Source of the DNA: Dicyema japonicum | Taxonomy: Eukaryota; Dicyemida; Rhombozoa; Dicyemidae | Reading direction: 5' to 3' | DNA: 64,000 nucleotides | Assembly: GCA_011109175.1 (NCBI GenBank) | Contig: RDEW01000009.1 | Coordinates: 764,875 to 828,874 of the forward strand | Shown: piece by piece, positions 56,996 through 64,000 of the stretch | Layout of the letters: every line of letters starts with the position of its first letter | How positions within the stretch are numbered: the stretch's first letter is position 1 | Notes under the pieces: model-generated | Seen by the model: only the letters and a program-made list of their open reading frames with translations | What the model was told of the DNA's origin: nothing | Database searches by the model: none | Made by a program: the position numbers and the translations under genes

Positions 56996-58560
56996 TAATT
57001 GTTATATTTCCACACGTGCGATTTTTCGGATCAATCGCGTCCATCCTCCCCTGTTACACACCAAACTTCTCATAGCATCTAGATCTTCCCCACTTACGAG
57101 CCTCCGGTTGATTGTTTTGAGATCCTCATCCAGCACTTCCGGTAGCGTAGTACACGGGTACCCCCGATATTTCTTTCCACTTGCAGCGAAATATTCCTCC
57201 ATTGCCAAATTTGCAGGTGATGTGGGGTCCATCCGTAGGACATGTCTTAACAGTCTTGAGTATATTCAGTACAGTGCCTTATTGTTGATCCGTGTCGACC
57301 ATTGTACCCCGCATAGTATTCGTAATTGCCTTCGGTGGAAGGAGTTAAGATTTTTGGTTTCTGAGACCGAGATCCCCCAGCAGGAAGAGTTATATAGCAG
57401 GACCGGCTTCACGAAAGCATTGTAGAGGCGTAAACGAAGCGCGATCGTTACCGGTCTGTTAGCCAACCAATCCGTCTTCATCCTGTTCAGTGCGACCGTC
57501 GATAGTACTTTCCTCCGGGTTATGTCCTCACTGTCCCCGAGGAGGGAGCCGAGCTTTCTGGAACGTCTCCATCCCTCTTCCAATCTTGATCCCATGCGTA
57601 CGATTTCCACAATTTCAGTTTTAGTTGTATTCACCGTAAGAAACCATTTCCCAAGCTCTGCAGGGGCAACGTCAAGTAACCGCCTCAAGGCTGGCTTTAT
57701 CTTCCGATGCGAAATCCACATCATCAGGGTATATAATTTCGGTAATTTGGCCATTATAAAAAACTTCGAAGACCACGCAGTGCTGCCTCCAGGTATACCA
57801 CAAACAGCAAAAGGGGAAAGGGAGTCCTCTGGGGAGTACCCACAGTCGTCGAAAAATTTCTAAACGACGTACTCCCAACTCGTTCCGTCAGTTCTGTGTT
57901 CGACAATAAAACTTCAATCATCTCGACAGGATCCCTATCAAGGAATCCCAGCAAAACATCAATGAGCTTTCCTCGGTGAATTGTGTCGAAAGCTTTCATG
58001 TCGATCCCCAAAATCGTAGTCGCACTCTCAAATCTTTGGTAGGTGGAACAACGCCACCTATGCCCCCAGACAACATCAGCGGTAGATTTGCTTGTCCTGA
58101 ATCACTGTGGCTCGATGACAGGAATTCATTCACAGGCTCTTGCACACGATCCAGCACCACCAGAGCAAGGACCTATCTTAGCGTATTGAGTAGGATGACT
58201 GGGCGCAGGTTTTATTCGGTTTTTGAATCGGCACCAGAATTCCTTTGCCCAACGGAAGAAAATCGTTAGTTGCAAACATTTCGTTTAATACTTTGGCCAC
58301 GATTCCATCAGGGTTTTTGGGCCGTACTTCAGTAACTCAGCACTTATGCCATCCGGTCCTGACGAGCGATTGCACTTTAGTTTCTGTATTGCTTTCATAA
58401 CTTCTCCCATCGTGATTTCATTTACAAGATTTCCTGCATTACCAGTGATTCAAAGAGTCGTTCAAAATAAGAAGCAATAAGTTCGGTTTGTTCCGTAGCG
58501 TCAAAAGTTATATTCCCTTTGTTATCCTAAATTTTTAGTTTGCCCTTATAGTTCCTCCTC
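56996..58560 (-). pseudogene. APE-type LINE reverse transcriptase, copy B
   Basis: Same organisation and strand as copy A. In order: KNPDGIVAKVLNEMF (near 58310), LGKGILVPIQKPNKT, DMKAFDTIHRGKLIDVLLGF, VGTPQRTPFPLLLFVVYLEA (motif B with the usual QG lost), a diverged catalytic region near 57715 (YPDDVDFAS, so YADD is already changed), WFLTVNTTKTEIV, and the tail LRMDPTSPANLAMEEYFAAS and NRGGWTRLIRKIAR. Several breaks. Copies A and B are related but not recent duplicates. Confidence 0.8.
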
Positions 58561-59050
58561 TTAAGCAGACGCATAATAATTATATGCTGTATCGCATTTA
58601 ATTTCATCTCGACTTTTTTGGCTTAATTAATTAATGCAAAAACTAACAGTCAATAACTTTTAAAAGAAGTGTCATGCATAATAGTATCTATTTTCTTCTA
58701 ACTAATATGAATGCATCTTATTGTGATAAACAGTAGATATCGATTTTATGGAAATACTTCATTCTCAAATTATTTTAAAGTCTTTCAGTAGCACAAGTGT
58801 CAGATTTTAATATCTTAACGACTTAAAAATATTTGTGCTAGAAAAGTGAATGCAAAATACTTTGTAGGAAACATTTTTATTTTGTGTAAATATAATTAAT
58901 TTTAATATAATAAAAATTTATTAATAATTTATTAATTTTAAATATTGGTTTTGGTTGTGTCTAGTTACTGTCATTCTGTCATTCTTTTAAACTTTATATA
59001 TTTAGTCTATTTGATTACTTTTATACTAACTGTCATATTTAATTTTTAGA
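58561..59050. other. AT-rich promoter-side gap before SF3A1
   Basis: About 490 bases, strongly AT-rich, with no open frame and no repeat I could match. It presumably contains the SF3A1 promoter. Confidence 0.4.
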
Positions 59051-60989
59051 ATGGCATCAATTCAATTTGCATCTGCATGTGAAGCTAATCCTGCAATAGG
59101 AATAATTTATCCTCCCCCTGAAATACGACGTAAGTACAAAAGTGGATAAAATTTAGATATTATTGATAGAACAGCAGCATTTGTAGCAAAAAATGGTTGA
59201 TTTTACTTTTATTTTTCTTAGGACTTGACTTTGAGTACAAATTAAAGCAAAGAGAAATAGCAAACCCACGCTTTAATTTCATAAATGGCAATGATCCTTA
59301 TCATGAATATTATAAATATCGCATTAGAGAATTCATGGTTTCCTCCGGTTTTATAATTATGTAATTTACATGAAGGGATGGATACTACTATCAATATGAA
59401 TAAAGGATCTGGTTCTGAGCCAGCACGTATTACTATTGCTGATTTGTTGCCACCATCGAACCCCCCACCTGAACTTGAGTTCATAGCAGATCCTGTTACT
59501 TTTCAAGCAATCGATATGTAAGTTAATTTTTTGTTTCTTATTCAAACTTTTCAATTTAAATTAATTTTTAGTGATATTATTCGATTGACTGCTTTATTTG
59601 TTGCTGTTAATGGGCGTAAATTTTTGATGAATCTTATTAACCGTGAACAAAAAAATTATCAATTTGATTTCCTCCGTCCTCAACATAGCAATTTTTTGTA
59701 TTTTACCAAATTAGTAGAACAGTATACCAAAGTCTTTATTAATAGGTTATTTGTAGATCCTTCTGCCTACGACTTCCATGATAAAGGAACTTGATGACGA
59801 GTTGAGTCCATCCAAAACTCATAATGGATAAAGTAAAACATAGATTGGAATGGTCCAGATATCAAGATAGAGAGAAAAAACGTGAGGAAGACATAGCTGA
59901 AAAGGAAAGATGTTTTTATTTGATATATTTTTAGTATCTTATTCTCAGATCGACTGGCATGACTTTGTAATTGTGGATACTATTGAATTTCGACCTAATG
60001 AAAAGGGTTTTCATTTATTAGATTACAACAGGAAATTTGCCGCCACCCACAACTCCTGATGAGGTCGGGGCACGCATACTTCAACAAGAAAGACTTGATA
60101 AACTTTCTGTATTTATTTGGATATTTTATATATTTATTTACTATTTTTTCATCTATAGACTGTATCAGCTATACCTATTTATAATAATTATGTAAAACCC
60201 AAAGTTTCGGTACTTTTTGTGTTTATTTTCAGAAACCAAAACCACCACATCCGGTTATTCAGGAAGATGAGGATGATGAAGTTTATATGGCAGACTTGAG
60301 TAGAATACCATCAGAGGTTTTACTCTTCATTTTAGACATAGTTTAAAAACCAAGAATTGATCAAAAAATCTTTAGAATCTGATGAGCAACTAGCTAAACC
60401 AGAAATTATGCAAGAACAAGTCGATTTGTCCGGAGAAACTGTTGTAATTCGCAAAAATTATGATCCCAAAGGTATATCTAAATTCCTATTATAACTAGAA
60501 CAAAAGACAGAAAACGTTGATGACTCCTATTTGGTTTCCCCATTTACTCAAGAAAAGATTCCTTCTGGTAATGTTCCCAAACATATGAAATTGGTTTGTG
60601 AAACATTTTATTTGTAGGGTTATTGGGTTCAAGTTGGAAGGAAGAAAGAGATAGGAAATTAGAAGAAAAAAGAGAACAACCAGAAGTGTATGTGAACGGA
60701 GAAATCATCGACACTTCACTTAAAAATATTGCTGAAAGGAGATCGGATATATTTGGAGAAGGTGATGTCGAGACGTCAATAGGAAAAATGGTCTTGAATT
60801 CATTATCATTACTAGATTGATGGGGATTCTGACTTTGTTAAATTTTCGACTCAAAATGAATTCGAGAATACTAACCAATTTCAAGGAAAGCAGCAAAACC
60901 AAACGTTGTATTTTGTAATTTATATTATTAGCTGTGAAAGACAGCAAATTGGACCTGTTCAACCTTCTAAGAAACCTCGTCTTGAGTAG
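59051..60989 (+). CDS. SF3A1: Splicing factor 3A subunit 1 (SF3A1), lacking the C-terminal UBL domain
   Basis: SF3A1 is part of the U2 snRNP. From ATG 59051: IGIIYPPPEIR, then SURP1 (TAAFVAKNGLDFEYKLKQRE, NPRFNFINGNDPYHEYYKYR), PPPELEFIADPVTFQAIDID, SURP2 (LTALFVAVNGRKFLMNLINR, EQKNYQFDFLRPQHSNFLYF, KLVEQYTK), KVKHRLEWSRYQDREKKREE, SQIDWHDFVIVDTIEFRPNE, VVIRKNYDPK, DSYLVSPFTQEKIPSGNVPK, GLLGSSWKEERDRKLEEKRE and LKNIAERRSDIFG. It ends GPVQPSKKPRLE at 60989. Introns are mostly 23-27 nt, with larger ones of about 38, 54 and 50 nt. One A-run slip lies near 59811. The predicted length is about 520 residues against about 790 in human: the proline-rich linker is reduced and the ubiquitin-like domain is absent. 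Confidence 0.93.
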
Positions 60990-61499
60990 TAACTTTCTTT
61001 AATATCTATTTCTAAATTTAACGACGACTGTTTTCTATATGTATTTGTCCTTGCATGTTTATTTTTTTCAATATTTATCAATTTTTTCCGACTGTGACAC
61101 TAATTGTCAAAGTTTTTGGGTTCTTTACAGGCTTGAAAATTTATCAAACATTATCCCGAGATGATTCTGAGAGATACAAATAATATTTTTAATTTTATCG
61201 ATTATTGTTTCGTAAGAAAGTTTAAATATCATACGATAAACGGACGTTGAACAACAAGGACTATGATTTGTTTGCATAACATGCAGACACATGTGTACCA
61301 CTTTTGAGATGTAGGTTAGAGAAACTTTGAAGAGAATTATTCAATGGTACTGATGCACTTGTGTCCCTCTAAGCAATTATATTACCCCCTAGGTCAGATA
61401 GCTCCAAGGGGCGCATGAGTGGCCAGTATACAAGCTGTCTACACTAACAAATTTGAAAAACCTCGTAATCTTATCGAAGTGTATTTAATAATTTGCAAG
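60990..61499. other. Intergenic after SF3A1, no UBL-coding sequence
   Basis: I looked in all three plus-strand frames for a ubiquitin-like domain of SF3A1 (normally ending in a basic GGRKK-type tail) and saw none before LINE sequence begins. Confidence 0.55.
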
Positions 61500-61700
61500 C
61501 CTAATAAAACGGTTAAAATAATGGAAAAATTGTTTTCTGGAGGCTTTCAAATCTCCTGGAAAAGGAAGACTATTTCAGAAAGGATCAATTTGGGTTTTTG
61601 TCCGGTACTATCAAGCGGTGATTATTTGTTTCAACTCCGAGATATGCAAAGTGTAGTTAATGGTTCGAAGAATGCAAACTTCGTTACCGAGAGTAGCTAT
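61500..61700 (+). pseudogene. LINE RT fragment, relative of the 30.9-kb copy
   Basis: Nucleotide-level similarity to 30925-31060 is plain: AAAATAATGGAAAAATTGTT, TTCTGGAGGCTTTCAAATCT, GGAAGACTATTTCAGAAAGG, ATCAATTTGGGTTTTTGTCC and GGTGATTATTTGTTTCAACT correspond block by block to the segment coding MEKIVFWRLTNQLEKEDYF. The frame is broken and motif A onwards is missing. Confidence 0.8.
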
Positions 61701-62960
61701 TATTCTTCTCTTGTTTATGGGAAGCTAAAGGAAATGGGCAGGATGATCCAGATTTTTAGATTTGTCAAGGAATTGTAAATTGAGCATCATGAAGCGGTCC
61801 CTGATTGGGAGAATTTTTGATTTTCAGAATTTTTGATTTTTAGACAGCCGTTCCGGTATTTTAGGGTTTTTGATTAGAGAAAAATGTGTTGTTTAAAACA
61901 ATTGACGACGGTCTGTAGTAAATATCATAAACTACTTTTCTGGGATTCCAGGTGAGCTGGAATCGCGATTGAAAAGGATAACAGAATAATTCTTGATTCG
62001 TGAAATCTTGGATATGATGTAAGCTTTGTTTGAATAAGAACAGTGTGCATATAATAGTTTTGTAAGAAGTTGTATAAATCAATACATTTTTTGAAAAGTT
62101 TGTTGATAATTCATATCTAATTAAAGAAAGCTTGACGTTTGTCCCATAGCCTCTAACAAGCAAACTCCCTGGAGCCCACAAAAGCCCGTATTTCCCATAT
62201 AACTGAATAGTCGTAGTCGCATAGGCACGTTCCTCGGTATTAAGGATTCCAGTGACATTGGAGAGGGGGAAACTAATTTTTAATGATATCTTTGTTCTGA
62301 AGTTTATGATATGGAATTAAATATGTTTCAGTTTTCACGGTCGCAGAATCATAGACTATCAAATATTACACAAGTCCATCCAGGACCAGCGAAAAAAGTC
62401 CTTGCAGTTGTGTGAACCCCTTCAATGTCTCCGCAACGGTAGGACGTGTGATGAAAATGGAAGAGGGCAGACCTACTTCTCCACCACGTAAACCAGTGAT
62501 GGACTATTGAAGGATAGATTTGGTCGGTACATGCAGACGTTCTCCCTTTAGTTCATCCTTGAATTAATTAGTTATGACTACTGTGCTGGGCTTATAAAAG
62601 ATTGTAGTCCTAGGATTAATAAATAAATAATATGTGGGAGGCCAGCTATCAGCTGAAAGTGATGGGCTCTCCCATAAATCCATTTGAGTTATTGATGATT
62701 CTGTCCCAAAAAGATTTTATTATTATATGACCAAGTTGGTCAGGTTGAAGTTCACATGAATTCATAACTCATCTTCTCATGGTGAACTTTTTAGATAGAG
62801 GTAGAATTAAAATCTATCTAGTGTAGTAGAAATGTTATTTTATTAATTTTTTATTTTGGTTAATCGAAGCAGGATTCTTTGAGTCATTAAAAATGTAGAT
62901 TTTGCATTGGAAGAAATGTTCCCGTTTCCCCAATTTTGGACACCTTGGGTGCTATAAGCT
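61701..62960. other. Intergenic, no recognised gene
   Basis: One minus-strand frame of 106 codons at 61861-62181 (starts MWAPGSLLVRGYGTNVKLSL) has no domain I recognise. The remainder is without structure I can name. Confidence 0.35.
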
Positions 62961-62999
62961 AACAAGAAGGACCGCACAATCTCTGCCAAATTGGTCATT

Positions 63000-64000
63000 C
63001 CTCTCATGACTTGGGAATAGCGGCGAACGGAGGGAGCCCTCCCCTGGACCTATCTAACACGGATGAATGCCTACGCCGTTTGAATCGTCTTGTGTCGGAT
63101 AGGGTTATCTCACTTAGGATCCCAAGGTCCACGCGTATAACACCTGCCTCTTGTCTTCAAAGCTAATAACCAAGGAGGTCGATGACAATACTCAAGATGC
63201 CTGGATAGACCTTTTCTGCTTTGCACCTTTTGTCCTCGGATCACATCCAACCAAACTGAAAGAAGGGAACCTCAATTCAATCATCAAGAGAAATGCCTCT
63301 AAATGCGATACTGTTAACCTGGCGACTGCACTGGGAAGTCATGCTGATCATTCCCCCTCATCGTCTAGGATCAAAAGAGACAAGTAGGATATATGCAAAG
63401 AAGTGAATAAGAAGGTCATGGTCGGGGACATTCGGGGTGCCCTGAGTACGCTCTCCAGCAATGACACGGTTTTTTCACCAACTAAAGAAACCCTTGAACT
63501 CATCATCCAAAAACAACACCCCGTCGGATCTACGCGAGACAAAAATTGGGAAGAACATTCCACATTTGGCAACCACCACAGGTGATATACGATCTGCTAT
63601 TTCATCTTTCCCAGGAAGCAGCAGTGCTGGCTTGGACGAGTTACGTCCGAGCCATATGAAAGACTTTATTTCTTCCACAACCGCCGATGTGGGGAATTCC
63701 ATCATTAATTCAATAAAGACCCTTACAGACTGCATTCCTCGGGCTGATATCTCCGAGTATGCCAGAGGACTCCTCTTTGTATCCAAACTGATTGCCTTTA
63801 GAAAGTCTAAAACCCATCGCTATATACAACTGACGGCGAAGATTGCTGCCAGAGCAGCGAGCAAGACTCAAAGCCCCCTAAGCTCTACTCAACTTGGGGT
63901 TGGAGTTCCTCATGGATGCGATGCAGTAATCCACTCAATCCGAAACTTTGCTGCCAATCCGCCAGAAACTACGCATGCTATAATAGTCAAACTAGGCATC
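63000..64000 (+). pseudogene. LINE-type reverse transcriptase, 5' part, cut by window end
   Basis: Plus-strand segments follow the usual order of one class of invertebrate RT proteins: DAWIDLFCFAPFVLGSHP (63195), VNKKVMVGDIRGALSTLSSN then DTVFSPTKETLELI (63402-63510), PGSSSAGLDELRPSHMKDFI (63612-63675), YARGLLFVSKLIAFRKSKTH (63758-63815) and LGVGVPHGCDAVIHSIRNFA (63892-63955). The last frame is open from about 63577 to the window edge. Stops at 63388 and 63585 separate the earlier pieces. The catalytic centre would lie beyond 64000. The clade is not determined. Confidence 0.75.

Noticed and set aside
60547-60625. A 49-nt intron in SF3A1 starting at the GTAATG after IPSG
   Set aside because: It would delete NVPKHMKL, which matches the conserved KMQEHMRI-type segment of the family, so that stretch is coding and a shorter intron follows it.
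1-64000. A unicellular or nucleomorph host known for tiny introns (ciliate, chlorarachniophyte nucleomorph)
   Set aside because: Claspin, acid ceramidase, DMC1, a Tc1/mariner element and animal-style LINEs point to an animal, and TAA, TAG and TGA all act as stops. An orthonectid was also considered; such uniform 20-25 nt introns fit dicyemids better as far as I know.

Overview
The window looks like animal nuclear DNA: AT-rich, standard genetic code, roughly half transposon debris, with spaced eukaryotic housekeeping genes. The clearest signature is the introns. When eight conserved genes are read exon by exon against what I know of their animal orthologues, almost every intron is only 20-32 nt long (a few 38-54 nt), bounded by GT...AG, with a CTAAT/CTAAC/CTGAC-like branch site almost touching the acceptor. 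Highly shortened introns in otherwise conserved gene structures are a published hallmark of dicyemid mesozoans (Dicyema). The gene set (acid ceramidase, claspin, DMC1, VPS18, importin alpha) is animal-like, so a dicyemid is my best guess; that assignment is an inference.

Layout. 1-9 kb: tRNA-Arg(ACG) on the minus strand, then GTPBP4/NOG1 (+), then remnants of a LINE and a pogo-like element. 9-18 kb: small repeats, NAT10 (-) and acid ceramidase (-). 18-22 kb: hairpin repeats and a hAT transposon with an 8-bp target-site duplication that has itself been hit by a young LINE fragment. 23-24.4 kb: DMC1 (-). 25-34 kb: pogo-like elements, two degraded LINEs, and a Tc1/mariner element nested in one of them. 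34.6-36.4 kb: importin alpha (-), broken by a 93-bp duplication around the only N, an assembly scar. 37.8-41.7 kb: a second endonuclease-type LINE, then an unusual junction between the 5' part of an 18S rRNA gene and a LINE ORF1, then tandem repeats. 42-47.6 kb: unrecognised reading frames and a damaged VPS18 copy. 47.9-51.3 kb: a nearly intact LINE with a restriction-like endonuclease. 51.9-53.5 kb: claspin (+). 54.8-58.6 kb: two minus-strand LINE copies. 59.1-61.0 kb: SF3A1 (+). 61.5-64 kb: LINE fragments running off the end.

The host genes do not form one pathway, but several concern basic nuclear work: ribosome assembly (NOG1, NAT10), nuclear import (importin alpha), splicing (SF3A1), replication checkpoint (claspin) and meiotic recombination (DMC1). 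Many conserved exons carry single-base frame slips, mostly in homopolymers, while the protein signal continues immediately in another frame. I read these mainly as sequencing or assembly errors rather than gene death. The most interesting items are the 20-nt introns, introns whose acceptor is not AG, an SF3A1 that ends just before its U1-contacting ubiquitin-like domain, and the 18S rRNA/retroelement chimera.
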